Below, piece by piece: positions 19,740 to 32,000 of a stretch of DNA of 64,000 bases (within the stretch, counting starts at the first letter, position 1; the number at the start of each line of letters is the position of its first letter). Source of the stretch: Aliamphritea spongicola (GTDB taxonomy: Bacteria > Pseudomonadota > Gammaproteobacteria > Pseudomonadales > Balneatricaceae); NCBI GenBank assembly GCA_024347235.1, contig AP025283.1, forward strand, positions 3,968,001-4,032,000, in the 5' to 3' direction. Position numbers and translations under genes: made by a program. The notes under the pieces are model-generated. The model made no database searches. It was not told the origin of the DNA and saw only the letters and a list, made by a program, of their open reading frames with translations.

Positions 19740-20877
19740 ATGACTCAACAATCCTCTGTTGCTCCCCGCCGTCGCTGGCTGTGGTTAATCTTCGCCTTTA
19801 CCGCACTGGCGACAGTGATCGGCTGGCTTAGCACCACTGAAGACACTATTAATATCAGCCATACCGAAGCGGCCCCGCCTCTGCCGGTAGTCAGCTTTGA
19901 AACCGTCACTCCCCAACCGGCCAGCATCAGTATTAACGCATTTGCCGAAGTCCGCCCCCGCTGGTCTGCAGAACTGAAAGCCGCCGTCAGCGGGCGGATT
20001 ACCGAGGTGACTGATGCCGCACTGGCGGGCAGCCACGTAGAAGCAGGCAATGTTCTGATCCGTCAGGAGAACAGTCCTTATATCGCTGAAGTTGCTCAGG
20101 CGGAACAGGCGCTTGCGGATGCCCGCCGCCAGTTGTTACGGGCGGAAAGTAAAACCACCGCCGCACGGCGACAATACAAAAGCCGCGGCACCCAACCCGC
20201 TAACGAGCTGGCACTGCATTTACCGGAACTCAGGGTTGCTAAAAACCGTGGCTGCTGCTGAGGCCCGTCTGAATGCAGCCCGCCTGACACTGCAAAACGC
20301 GACGACCCTGGCACCCTTCTCCGGCTTTATCACAGAACGGATGGTCAGCCCCGGTCAGACCGTGAATACCGGGGATGCCATGATCCGCCTGGTGGATGAC
20401 AGTCAGCTGGAACTGACTGTTGAGCTGAGCCGGAACGAATGGGCACTGTTACAACAGCCTGTCGCTGGCCGGCAGGCACAGCTGTTTGCTGAAGATAACC
20501 GGCCGCTGGGTCACGCCGACATCCGCCAGGGCGGCGGATTTCTGGATCAGAAAAGCCGCCAGTACCGGATATTTCTGGAAATCAGCAATGCCACCGAAAG
20601 CCCGGTACTGTCCGGTGATTTTGTCAGGGTAGCGTTACCGGGTATCACCATTCCCGATGCCCTCAATATTCCCGCCAGCGCTCTGACCCAGGCAGGAAAG
20701 CTCTGGTATCTGGACCGGAACAGCCAGTTGCAGCACCTGATGCCCGACGTTATCAGCCGGATGCAGAGTCGCCTGATCATCCGTAACCCTGACAGCCAGA
20801 TCAGCAGCTGGCGCATTGCCACAACCCCGCTGGCAGCATTTCTGCCGGGTATGCGGGTCAGCGGCAGGGAGGAATAA
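19740..20877 (+). CDS. RND efflux periplasmic adaptor (membrane fusion protein; one frameshift)
   Basis: An AcrA/HlyD-type adaptor of about 378 residues. It has an N-terminal membrane anchor (WLWLIFAFTALATVIGW), a biotinyl-lipoyl-like half GRITEVTDAALAGSHVEAG, a coiled-coil hairpin rich in Ala, Gln and Arg, the second lipoyl half APFSGFITERMVSPGQTVNTGD and a beta-barrel. It bridges the inner-membrane pump and an outer-membrane channel. The frame breaks in the A5 run near 20233-20237. Removing one A gives VAKTVAAAEARL and adding two A is equally possible, so this is one of few sites where an insertion is as likely as a loss. The permease gene begins three bases after the stop. Confidence 0.83.
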
Positions 20878-20880
20878 GCA

Positions 20881-23800
20881 ATGCAAACAGCCGTACGCTG
20901 GTTTATCTACAACCCGGTCGCCGCCAATCTAATGATGGCCTTTATTGTCTTTGTGGGGGTAATGACCACCCTGACAATCCGCATCGAGGGCTTTCCAAGA
21001 ATCCCACCGGAATCGGTACTGATCAGTACCGACTGGTCCGGGGCAACGGTTGCCCAGGTGGATGAACTGGTTACCCGTAAGATCGAACAGTCACTGGAAG
21101 GGCTTCCTGGCGTTCGCAGTATCAGCTCTGAGTCTGCCAATGGCTCATCATTCATCACCGTAGGTAAAGCCGGCGGACAGGACCTGCAACAGTTGCTGGA
21201 TAAAGTTCGCCTGCGTATCGACGGCGTTCAGGACCTACCTGAAAAAGCCAAACGCCCGGTCATTGAAACCGACGGTTTTGATATTCCTGCACTGTATATC
21301 AATCTTTATGGCGATACCGATCTGGCAACTTTGCAGACCCTTTCCGAGCGCCTCAAAGAAAACCTGCAGGCCCGGGAAGAAATTTCCCGGCTAACCACAT
21401 GGGGAATCCAGCCACGGGAAATCCGCATTGAGATTCAGCCACAGCGAATCCGGCAGTTAGAACTGACACTTGCGGACGTTACCGCAAAAATCCGCGCCAG
21501 TTCTCTGGATTTCCGTGCCGGTACCCTGCGTACCCGGGATGGCACCCTGTATCTGCGCACAGATAACCGTGCCCGCTTCAGCCATCAGTTCGCGACCATT
21601 CCCATTATTGAACGGCCGGATGGCAGCCAGATTTTACTGGGGGATATTGCCGATATTCAGGACACATTTCTGGAGGGGATTTTCTGTTCCGCTTTAATAA
21701 CGCCCCCACCACCGGCATGGAAATACTGGTTGGCAAGAAAGAAAACTTACTGGAAATATCTGCCGTGGTGCATGAGGTTATTGATGCGTTTCAACCACAA
21801 CTGCCTGCTAACGTCGATATTACTGTCTGGGGGATTCATCAGAATACATTGCCGACCGGCTTGAACTGTTGAAAACCAACGGTGTACAGGGTCTTTTGTT
21901 AGTGGTGCTGATGCTGTCGGTGTTCCTTAAAGTCCGGCTGGCCTTCTGGGTAGCCATGGGGATTCCAATCTCAGTGATGGGGGCGCTGGCCGTGGCCGGT
22001 ACCGGCTGGGTGGATTACTCGCTCAACGATATCACCACCTTCGGTCTGATCATCGCACTGGGCATCCTCGTGGATGATGCGGTGGTGGTTGGCGAAAGTG
22101 TTTTTGAAGAACGCCTGAAACATAAAGATGCGTATGCCGGCACCGAAGCCGGGGTTGAAAAAGTCGCGGTGGCCACTGTATTTGGCATCCTGACAACCAT
22201 TGCCGCTTTTGTTCCCATGCTGCTGATGGATAACCCGCTGGGCAAAGTACTGGCGGGCTTTTCCGGTATTGTTATTCTGGCGCTTATTTTCTCGCTGATC
22301 GAAAGTAAATTTATTTTACCGGCCCACCTGGCTCACCTGAATCTGGATAGCCACCCGCCCCGCTTTTTACTGGCCCGACTGTGGCGCCGGATTCAGCAAA
22401 CCGCCCGCCGGGGGCTACTCGGCATCCGGGATCATATCTATGCCCCGTTACTGAAACATGCCCTGCGGCAACGCTATGCCGTGCTGGTGATGTTTATCAC
22501 CGCCGGTACTCTGGGATTAGGTATGCTCTATATGGGCAAGGTAAGAACAGTCTTTTCCCTGATGTTCCAGGCCAGCTCATCCGGGTCAATCTGGTGATGG
22601 ACGCCCGTGCGCCTTTCCGCCTGACCCGCCAGCACATTGAACATATCCAGGCCACCGGGGAAGCCCTTAACCAACACTTGCAGCAACAGGCCGGACTGGA
22701 AAAACCGCCCATCCGCAGCATGTTTCTGATTGCACCCAACGCAAAATCTGCCCAGATATTTGCGGAACTGACACCCACCGCCGACCGGCCAACACTGGGC
22801 GTACTGGACATTGCCCGGCAATGGAGGGAAAACACTGGACAACTGGAAGGCAGTACTGAACTGATTTTCGCCGGTTCAGAAGATATTGCCGGCGGTTTTC
22901 AGATTCGTCTGCAAAGTAAAGACACTCAACAGTTAGCCGCCGCCAGCCAGGAGCTGCAAATCTATCTGGCCGGAATCGCGGGGGTAAGCGAACTGCGCGA
23001 CAGCCTGGTGACCGGCCAGCCGGAACTGGAAATAAGCTTACGGCCCGAGGCCCGCACGCTGGGATTCACCAGTGAATCTTTAGCCACACAGATTGGCTAC
23101 GCATTCGGTGGAACCGAAGTACAAAAACTGCGCCGGGACAGTAACGAAATCAGAGTGCTGATTCAGAACGCCAGGGCTGACCGGGACACATTGGACGACT
23201 TGCTGCAAACCCGGTTACGCAGCAGCACCGGTGCCTGGATCCCCTGCATGCGGTTGCTGAATTCAAAGGCACCTATGTAGCAGGCACCCTGCACCGGCGC
23301 AATGGTAAACGGACAAATACTGTTTCCGCCGCCATTGACCGCAGTCAAACCTCACCGGAAGAAATCGGCCAGGCAATTTTTGGTGAATACGCCAAACGGT
23401 TGCAGGCTCGCTACCCCGGTGTCGAAATCTTGCCTGCCGGTGAGCTCGAAGAAATGGGTGGTATCCGTAAGAACCTCATCAAGGCACTGATTCTTGCGGC
23501 TGTACTAATTTATATCCTGATGGCGGTGCCGCTGAAGTCTTACTGGCAGCCGTTTATCATTATGTCGATAGTCCCCTTCGGGTTTATCGGTGCGGCTATG
23601 GGACACATGATTATGGATCTGCCCCTGTCACTCTTGTCATTTTTCGGTATGCTCGCGCTAACCGGCGTGGTGGTAAACGACAGCCTGGTGATGATGACCC
23701 GCTATAACGATGCCCGGCGCAACGGTATGGACATATCCGACGCCCTGCAGGACGCCGGCACCGGCCGCTTCAATGCAATCTTTCTGACGACTGCTACCAC

Positions 23801-24041
23801 GGTTATCGGCCTGGTACCTCTGCTGTCGGAAACCTCTGAACAGGCGCAGTATCTGATTCCCGCAGCCGCTTCATTAGCCTACGGTGAGCTGTTTGCCACG
23901 GCCCTGATGCTGATTCTGGTGCCGGTGCTGATTGCTATCGCAGAAGACATTAAATCACTGTGGTACAGGCTTTTACCTTCGGAAATGAGACTGCCTATAA
24001 TGATGATCCTTAACTTCCACACTGCTGAATCTTACTTATAA
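20881..24041 (+). CDS. RND efflux inner-membrane permease (four frameshifts)
   Basis: A 1,054-residue HAE/AcrB-type pump after correction, driven by the proton gradient. It shows the N-terminal helix (MQTAVRWFIYNPVAANLMM), a large periplasmic porter loop, the helix-4 acidic pair in GILVDDAVVVGE, a second periplasmic loop and the C-terminal helix block (FGMLALTGVVVNDSLV). Missing bases: a G at 21677-21680, a G at 21831-21834, a T near 22555-22558 and a C near 23240-23243, all in runs of four that should be five. The set lacks an outer-membrane channel gene, so it probably uses a TolC-like protein from elsewhere. The substrate is unknown. Confidence 0.87.
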
Positions 24042-24073
24042 TCTGAAGTGTAATACCCGTTTTTGAGGATTCA

Positions 24074-25195
24074 ATGCTCAAACCGATAACGTTTTTCGCA
24101 AGAACACCTTTACCGCCGGCCTGCTGTGGTTGCTGTTTACAGCCTTCAGCACTGCGCCGGCCGCTGACCCGCTCACCCTGCGTATGCTTACCTGGCAGGG
24201 TTATGCACCGGTCTCACAGGTCGACAAGTTCCGGGAGATTATCCTGAACAAGTACGGCCTGTCCTCAATATCCAAATCGCCTATGTCGATTCCTCTGATG
24301 ACTTTTTAACACCATCCGGGCGAAACGTGTGGATATCATCGCCCCCAGCCACAGTGTCTTTAATGACTCACGTTATAAATTCCTCAGCCAGCAACTGCTG
24401 CTGCCGATTAATCTGGAAAATGTACCTAACTATGCAAGCCTGATGCCCCGCCTTAAAGCGCTCCGGTATGCCGATGCCAGTGAAGACGTATTCTTTGTGC
24501 CATTGACTTACGGCCCTTACGGGCTTGCCTATAACCAACAACAACTCCCTGTCGCGCCCGGCTCCTGGAAAAGCCTGTGGAACCCGGTATATGCCGGCAG
24601 ATATACCGTGAACTCCGATTACTATGAAGCCAATATCTATATTGCGGCACTCGCATCCGGCATGAGTATCGAAGACATCAAGAATGTGGATAAACTCAAC
24701 ACACCTGAGATAAAGCAGATGCTGACAACGCTGGTGAGCAATGCCAGCCAGCTCTGGGGCGGTGTCGATCTGGCCAGCGACCTCAGCGGTCATACCCTGG
24801 CCACATCCTGGGGATTCTCTTTCCCGGCATTACGGCAACAGGGTGAACGCTGGAAGATGGCCTGCCCCGGGAAGGCACCACCGTCTGGATTGATGGCTAC
24901 GCCCTTAGCAAGACTTTACAGGGCCGCCCTCAGCATAAAAAATCGCCGAGGAGTGGATTAACTTCACCCTGAATAATGATTTTCAGACACAGGCAATTTA
25001 TCAACAGCTCAACAGCTTTCCTGCCAGCGAACAGGTGTACAGCACGCTGAAAAACGCCGGTACCCTCCCCATGATGAAGCGTGCATCAACTTTGATTTTA
25101 AATGGCCTGAACTGAACAGCCGGGAACGCAATTTTATGAAGAGCATCTGGCAACGGGCACTGCAACAGGCCGGAGAACCGACCAATAGCAGCTGA
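24074..25195 (+). CDS. Extracellular solute-binding protein, polyamine (PotD-like) type (about six frameshifts)
   Basis: A periplasmic ABC-type binding protein of 375 residues after correction. ATG 24074 follows GAGGATTCA. A signal peptide (AGLLWLLFTAFSTAPAA) leads into LTLRMLTWQGYAP, and the middle (VFFVPLTYGPYGLAYN and WKSLWNPVYAGRYTVN) matches the spermidine/putrescine-binding group. Six single bases are missing: near 24093, 24255, 24300, 24865, 24945 and 25068, the highest density in the window. No permease or ATPase gene is adjacent, so it is an orphan binding protein. Ligand identity cannot be read from the sequence. A real pseudogene is possible here, but each repair restores sensible sequence. 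Confidence 0.7.
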
Positions 25196-25241
25196 GTTTC
25201 TGCTATGCTCCGGGACTGATAAAAATAACTGAGTCCCGACA

Positions 25242-25940
25242 ATGACGACTTCCACAATTCTGATTACCGGTACCAACCGGGGTATAGGACTGGAACTGAC
25301 CAGACAGTTTGCCGCCAGTAACTGGAGAGTTCTGGCCTGTTGCCGCCAGCCACAGCACGCCAGCGACTTACAGGCACTGGCGGCACAATACAGCAATATC
25401 GAGCTCTTTGAGCTGGATGTTACGGATTATGCACAGGTCGCGGCTTTATCTGATCAGCTTAAAGATACCCCCATCGATATTTTACTCAGCAACGCCGGAT
25501 CGTACGGTCCTAAAGGTTATGGCTTCGGAGACGTTAATCCGCAGGCATGGCGGAATGTGCTGGAAACCAACACCATTGCACCACTGATGCTGGCTCAGGC
25601 CTTTGTTTCCCAGGTTGCAGCCAGCCGACAAAAACTGATTGCCGTAATCAGCAGTAAAGTTGGCAGCATTGCGGATAATCAGGGCGGTGGCGGATACATT
25701 TATCGCTCGTCTAAAACCGCTGTGAATCAGGTAGTGAAAAGCTTATCGGTTGATCTGGCCCCGATGAATATCAGTGTCGTCAGCCTGCATCCTGGCTGGG
25801 TACAGACCGAAATGGGCGGGCCAAATGCGCTGATCAGTACGACGGAAAGCGTCAACGGGTTACAACAGATACTGCTACAGGCCGGACCGGATCAGAGCGG
25901 GCAGTTTCTGGAATACAACGGCAACACCATTCCCTGGTAG
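25242..25940 (+). CDS. Short-chain dehydrogenase/reductase (C-factor-like SDR)
   Basis: A 232-residue classical SDR. It has the NAD(P) motif TGTNRGIG (residues 10-17), the NAG motif in LLSNAGSYGP, a catalytic serine in VISSKVGS and the active-site YRSSK. The Arg/Asn after the first glycine and ACCRQP at the end of strand 2 suggest NADPH preference. The short C-terminus is like the CsgA/C-factor subgroup. The frame is intact. It lies 46 bases after the orphan binding protein and ends at a strong two-way terminator. The substrate is unknown. Confidence 0.85.
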   Translation: MTTSTILITGTNRGIGLELTRQFAASNWRVLACCRQPQHASDLQALAAQYSNIELFELDVTDYAQVAALSDQLKDTPIDILLSNAGSYGPKGYGFGDVNPQAWRNVLETNTIAPLMLAQAFVSQVAASRQKLIAVISSKVGSIADNQGGGGYIYRSSKTAVNQVVKSLSVDLAPMNISVVSLHPGWVQTEMGGPNALISTTESVNGLQQILLQAGPDQSGQFLEYNGNTIPW

Positions 25941-25961
25941 AGCCGGCACCTAACCGCAGAC

Positions 25962-26000
25962 AATAAAAACCACCGCCTGCAAAGGACGGTGGTTTTTATT
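25962..26000. terminator. Strong bidirectional terminator between SDR and giant adhesin
   Basis: A perfect 14-bp inverted repeat (AATAAAAACCACCG / CGGTGGTTTTTATT) with an 11-base loop. It has the A run and T run needed to stop transcription from both sides, and sits between convergent genes. Confidence 0.92.
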
Positions 26001-26028
26001 CATGCAGTCTGTCGCCTGATATTCAGGA

Positions 26029-29000
26029 CTACATTGTTTCCAGACTGCCGGATGCCAGCATCTGCTGGAGGATATCCAGATCGGTATTACCGCCGTTATT
26101 GGTCAGATCAACGTTCTGCAGCCTGATCACCATGTCGTCCTTGGAGCTCTCCTGTGACACAGAATTCCCAGCGACATAATCGCCATCACTGTTCACATGC
26201 ACCAGAGTATCGTTACCGACTTTTTCAAAGTTCAGATAAGCATCCAGATTATTGGCTGTTTCCGCAGTATTCAGCAGACTGGTGAGATCCAGCACGTCAC
26301 CTTCGCTCTGATCAAAATCCAAAATGGTATCAATCTCAACTGTACCACCCACATCTGAAGACAGGTACGTGAAGCGGTCGGCTCCGTCACCACCGGACAA
26401 CTGATCTGTACCCAGACCACCGAAGATGATGTCGTCACCGGCATCACCCCAGATAATGTCATTACCGCTGCCACCGGTCAGGGTGTCGGTGCCATCCCCG
26501 CCCCGCAGCTGATCATGGCCGGCATTACCGTTCAGGGTATCGTTACCGATTCCGCCATCCAGAATGTCATTCCCACTGCCGCCATTGAGGGTATCGTTAC
26601 CGGTACCACCGGATAACAGGTCATTACCGTTATTGCCGTTCAGCGTATCGTTACCGCCGGAGCCGTCAATATTGTCATTATTACCGGTACCGTTCAGCGT
26701 ATTGTTGCCCTGGTTACCCGCCTGATTATTGGTCGTCTGGGCAATATTCACGGTAATATTCTCAGTCGCCGTACTGGTGGAACCATCAGTTTCCGTAGAC
26801 GTCGCAGTCACCGTCAGGTTGATATTTCCGGTAAATCCGCTTGCAGGCGTCAGCATCAGACCGGCCAATTCAGCCTGTGTCAGCGTCCAGACACCGCCAC
26901 CGTTATTGGTACCGGCACTGAGGGTTGCCCCGGCAGGCACACCGCTGATCTGTACCGTCAAGGTTTCTGAACTGTCAGTCACACCGGCGGAAATGGCCAG
27001 TGGTACAGACGCTTCATTCAGTACGGTGCCATCAGACTGGGTCAGCTGATAGCCTGTTACATTCAGATTTGAATGTACACTCTGGTCCCGGCCATTCATA
27101 ACAATGAAGGAAACCTGATACGTACCGGGCACAGTCGCATTCACGGACTGAGTACCGGATGCACTGCCCGCGCCTGAACTGGTCCAAACCTGCTCTGACG
27201 AGCTCAGCTGTACGATAGTGGTATTGCCGTTCGGATCAGTAATCACCGCAAACGCCAGGTCGTTAAAGCCACGGCTGATATCGTTCTGGCTGGTTTCACC
27301 GTTATTGAAAGTCCAGTCCAGCGCGAGGGTATCACCGCTTTCCAGATTAGCTTCATACGTCACCACCTGGCCACGGGTCGCGTTCACGTTGCCGTTATCT
27401 GTCACCGCACCGGAAGGCGGATTAAATGTATCCAGCACACCGCTGTTCAGGCCAAGCTGATTTTCAATGTTCGACTGAGAAACATTGGCCGAAGTATTTA
27501 TCTGCGTCAGCGGCTGATATACCCCTGAACATTTGGCACCACCCACAGGTCCGGTGTATCAGCCACCGGGGTCACCTGCAATGCTACCGTACGAGTCAGG
27601 CTTTCACCGGTCAGACTGTCTGTCACGGTGTATGTAAAGCTGTCATTGCCGCTGAAGTTTTCATCCGGCGTATAGGTATAAGTACCGTCGCTGTTGAATA
27701 CCAGCGTGCCATCAGATACATCCGTCGCCATTGTATAAGTGAGCGTGCCGCCACTGGTGGTGCTGTCATTCCCGGCGACAGAACCGTTCAGCGCAACATC
27801 CTCTGCGGTCGAAGCACTGTCATCCCCTGCGGTGAGATCAGCAACCGGATCAACCGTCAGGGTAACGGTCTGAGTAGAGCTCTCGCCGCTGGCCGCATCA
27901 GTTACCGTATAAGTGAAGCTGTCGCTGCCATTGAAGTTCGCGTTAGGCGTATAGGTGTAGGTGCCGTCAGCATTAAAGGCTAACGTACCGTTGCTCACGC
28001 CAGTCGCCACTGCATAGGTCAGGGCTCCGCCACTGGTGGTAGAGTCGTTGCTGGCTACCGTGCCATTTACCGCCGTATCTTCGTCGGTGGTTGCCGTGTC
28101 ATCGGCTGCAGTCAGATCCGTTACAGGGTTCACAGTGATGGTCACGGTTTGTGTAGAGCTTTCGCCGCTGGCCGCATCGGTCACTGTGTAGGTGAAGCTA
28201 TCACTGCCGTTGACGTTCGCATCCGGAGTATAGGTATAGGTGCCGTCGGTGTTGAACACCAGGGTGCCGTTGCTCACGCCAGTCGCAACTGCATAGGTCA
28301 GGGCTCCGCCACTGGTGGTGGAGTCGTTGCCCGCGACGGTGCCGTTTACGGCAGTGTCTTCATCAGTAGTCGCGGTGTCATCCGCAGCCGTCAGATCGGT
28401 GACCGGGTTAACGGTAATCGTTACCGTCTGCGTAGAACTCTCACCGCTGGCCGCATCCGTTACCGTGTAGGTGAAGCTGTCGCTACCATTAAAATTGGCA
28501 TCTGGGGTGTAGGTGTAGGTGCCATCGGTGTTGAACACCAACGTACCGTTGCTCACGCCAGTCGCCACTGCATAGGTCAGCGTTCCGCCACTGGTGGTGG
28601 AGTCGTTGCTGGCTACCGTGCCGTTTACTGCCGTGTCTTCGTCGGTAGTTGCGGTGTCGTCTGCAGCCGTTAAGTCCGCTACTGGATTCACGGTGATCGT
28701 CACGGTCTGGGTGGCAGTTTCGCCGCTCGCCGCATCGGTCACGGTGTAGGTGAAACTGTCGCTGCCGTTGAAGTTGGCATCTGGCGTGTACGTATAGGTG
28801 CCATCGGTGTTGAACACCAACGTACCGTTGCTTACACCGCTCGCCACGGCATAGGTCAGCGTGCCACCACTGGTGGTGGAGTCGTTGCCCGCCACCGTAC
28901 CATTTACTGCGGTGTCTTCGTCGGTGGTTGCCGTGTCGTCTGCAGCGGTCAGATCCGTCACAGGGTTAACCGTAATATTCACAGTCTGGGTCAGGCTCTC

Positions 29001-32000
29001 GCCGCTCGCCACATCGGTCACGGTGTAGGTGAAGCTGTCGCTGCCGTTGAAGTTCGCGTTTGGCGTGTAGGTATAAGTACCGTCGCTGTTAAACACCAAA
29101 GTGCCGTTCGCTACACCGCTCGCTACCGCATAGGTCAGTGTGCCGCCACTGGTGGTGCTGTCGTTACCCGCAACGGTGCCATTTACGGCAGTGTCTTCGT
29201 CGGTGGTTGCGGTATCGTCTGCAGCCGTCAGGTCGGTCACCGGATTAACCGTAATGGTCACGGTCTGAGTGGAGCTCTCACCACTGGCCGCATCGGTCAC
29301 GGTGTAAGTGAAGCTGTCGCTGCCGTTGAAGTTAGCATTCGGGGTGTAGGTATAGGTGCCGTCTGCATTAAAGGCTAACGTACCGTTACTTACACCGGTT
29401 TCTACCGCATAGGTCAGCGCTCCGCCACTGGTGGTGGAGTCGTTGCCCGCTACCGTGCCGTTTACGGCGGTGTCTTCGTCGGTGGTTGCCGTATCGTCTG
29501 CAGCGGTCAGATCCGTCACAGGGTTAACCGTGATGTTTACGGTCTGCGTAGAACTCTCGCCGCTCGCCGCATCGGTCACGGTGTAGGTGAAGCTGTCACT
29601 GCCATTGAAGTTAGCATTTGGGGTGTAGGTATAGGTACCGTCGGTGTTAAACACCAGGGTGCCGTTGCTTACACCGGTCGCCACCGCATAGGTAAGGGCT
29701 CCGCCACTGGTGGTGGAGTCGTTGCCCGCCACCGTGCCATTTACCGCGGTGTCTTCGTCCGTAATTGCCGCATCATCAGCCGCGGTCAGGTCAGTCACAG
29801 GATTAACCGTGATGTTTACGGTCTGCGTAGAACTCTCGCCGCTAGCCGCGTCGGTCACCGTGTAGGTGAAGCTGTCGCTGCCATTGAAGTTAGCGTTTGG
29901 TGTGTAGGTATACGTACCGTCGGTGTTGAATACCAGGGTGCCATTGCTTACACCGGTAGCCACTGCATAGGTCAGCGTGCCGCCACTGGTGGTGGAGTCG
30001 TTGCCTGCAACGGTGCCATTTACGGCGGTGTCTTCGTCGGTAGTTGTCGAGTCATCCCCTGCAGTCAGGTCTGTCACCGGGTTCACGGTGATCGTGACGG
30101 TCTGCGTAGAACTCTCCCCGCTGGCGGCATCAGTTACCGTGTACGTGAAACTGTCGCTACCGTTGAAGTTCGCGTTTGGCGTGTAGGTGTAGGTGCCGTC
30201 GGCATTAAAGGCTAAAGTGCCGTTACTTACACCGCTCGCAACTGCGTAGGTCAGGGCTCCGCCACTGGTCGTGCTGTCGTTGCCTGCCACCGTGCCGTTT
30301 ACAGCGGTATCTTCATCGGTGGTTGCGGTGTCGTCTGCAGCCGTCAGGTCTGTCACTGGGTTAACCGTGATCGTTACCGTCTGCGTAGAACTCTCACCGC
30401 TGGCCGCATCCGTTACTGTATAAGTAAAGCTGTCCGAACCATTGAAGTTAGCATCCGGGGTGTAGGTATAGGTGCCATCGGTGTTGAATACCAAGGTACC
30501 GTTGCTTACACCGGTGGCTACCGCATAGGTCAGAGCTCCGCCACTGGTCGTGCTGTCGTTGCCTGCCACCGTGCCGTTTACAGCGGTATCTTCATCGGTG
30601 GTTGCGGTGTCGTCTGCAGCCGTCAGGTCTGTCACTGGGTTAACCGTGATCGTTACCGTCTGCGTAGAGCTTTCGCCACTCGCCGCGTCGGTTACCGTGT
30701 AAGAGAAGCTGTCACTGCCGTTGAAGTTCGCATTTGGCGTGTAGGTGTAGGTGCCATCGGTGTTGAATACCAACGTGCCGTTCGCTACACCGGTGGCGAC
30801 TGCATAGGTCAGCGGGCCGCCACTGGTGGTGGAGTCGTTACCCGCTACAGTGCCATTTACCGCGGTATCTTCGTCGGTGGTTACCGTGTCATCGGCAGCC
30901 GTCAGATCGGTCACCGGATTCACTGTGATCGTGACAGTTTGCGTAGAACTCGCCACTGGCCGCATCAGTTACCGTGTACGTGAAACTGTCGCTGCCGTTG
31001 AAGTTGGCATTTGGCGTGTAGGTGTAGGTGCCATCGGTGTTAAACACCAGAGTGCCGTTCGCTACACCGCTCGCCACTGCATAAGTCAGCGGGCCGCCAC
31101 TGGTGGTAGAGTCATTGCCCGCTACCGTGCCGTTTACCGCGGTATCTTCGTCAGTAGTGGCCGTATCGTCTGCAGCAGTTAAGTCAGTCACCGGATTCAC
31201 TGTGATCGTGACAGTTTGCGTAGAACTCTCGCCACTGGCCGCGTCGGTCACGGTGTAGGTAAAGCTATCGGAACCGTTAAAGTTCGCGTTTGGCGTATAG
31301 GTATAAGTACCGTCGGTGTTGAACACCAGGGTACCGTTGCTCACACCGGTGGCTACCGCATAGGTCAAGGTGCCACCACTGGTGGTGGAGTCGTTGCCCG
31401 CAACCGTGCCGTTTACGGCGGTATCTTCGTCAGTAGTGGCTGTATCGTCGGCAGCGGTCAGGTCAGTGACCGGATTCACGGTGATCGTTACCGTCTGGGT
31501 GGCAGTCTCGCCGCTCGCCGCGTCAGTTACCGTATAGGTAAAGCTGTCACTGCCACTGAAGTTAGCATTTGGCGTATAGGTATAGGTGCCGTCGGTGTTG
31601 AACACCAACGTACCGTTGCTCACACCGGTGGCTACCGCATAGGTCAGGGTGCCACCACTGGTAGTGGAATCGTTGCTGGCTACCGTGCCATTTACCGCCG
31701 TATCTTCGTCAGTAGTGGCTGTATCGTCGGCAGCCGTCAGGTCGGTCACAGGGTTAACCGTGATCGTTACCGTCTGGGTGGCAGTCTCGCCACTGGCCGC
31801 ATCGGTCACCGTATACGTGAAACTGTCCGAACCGTTGAAGTTCGCATCCGGCGTGTAGGTGTAGGTGCCGTCAGCATTAAAGGCTAACGTACCGTTGCTC
31901 ACACCGCTCGCGACTGCGTAGGTCAGGGCTCCACCACTGGTAGTGGAGTCATTGCTGGCTACTGTACCGTTTACCGCGGTGTCTTCGTCAGTGGTCGCCG

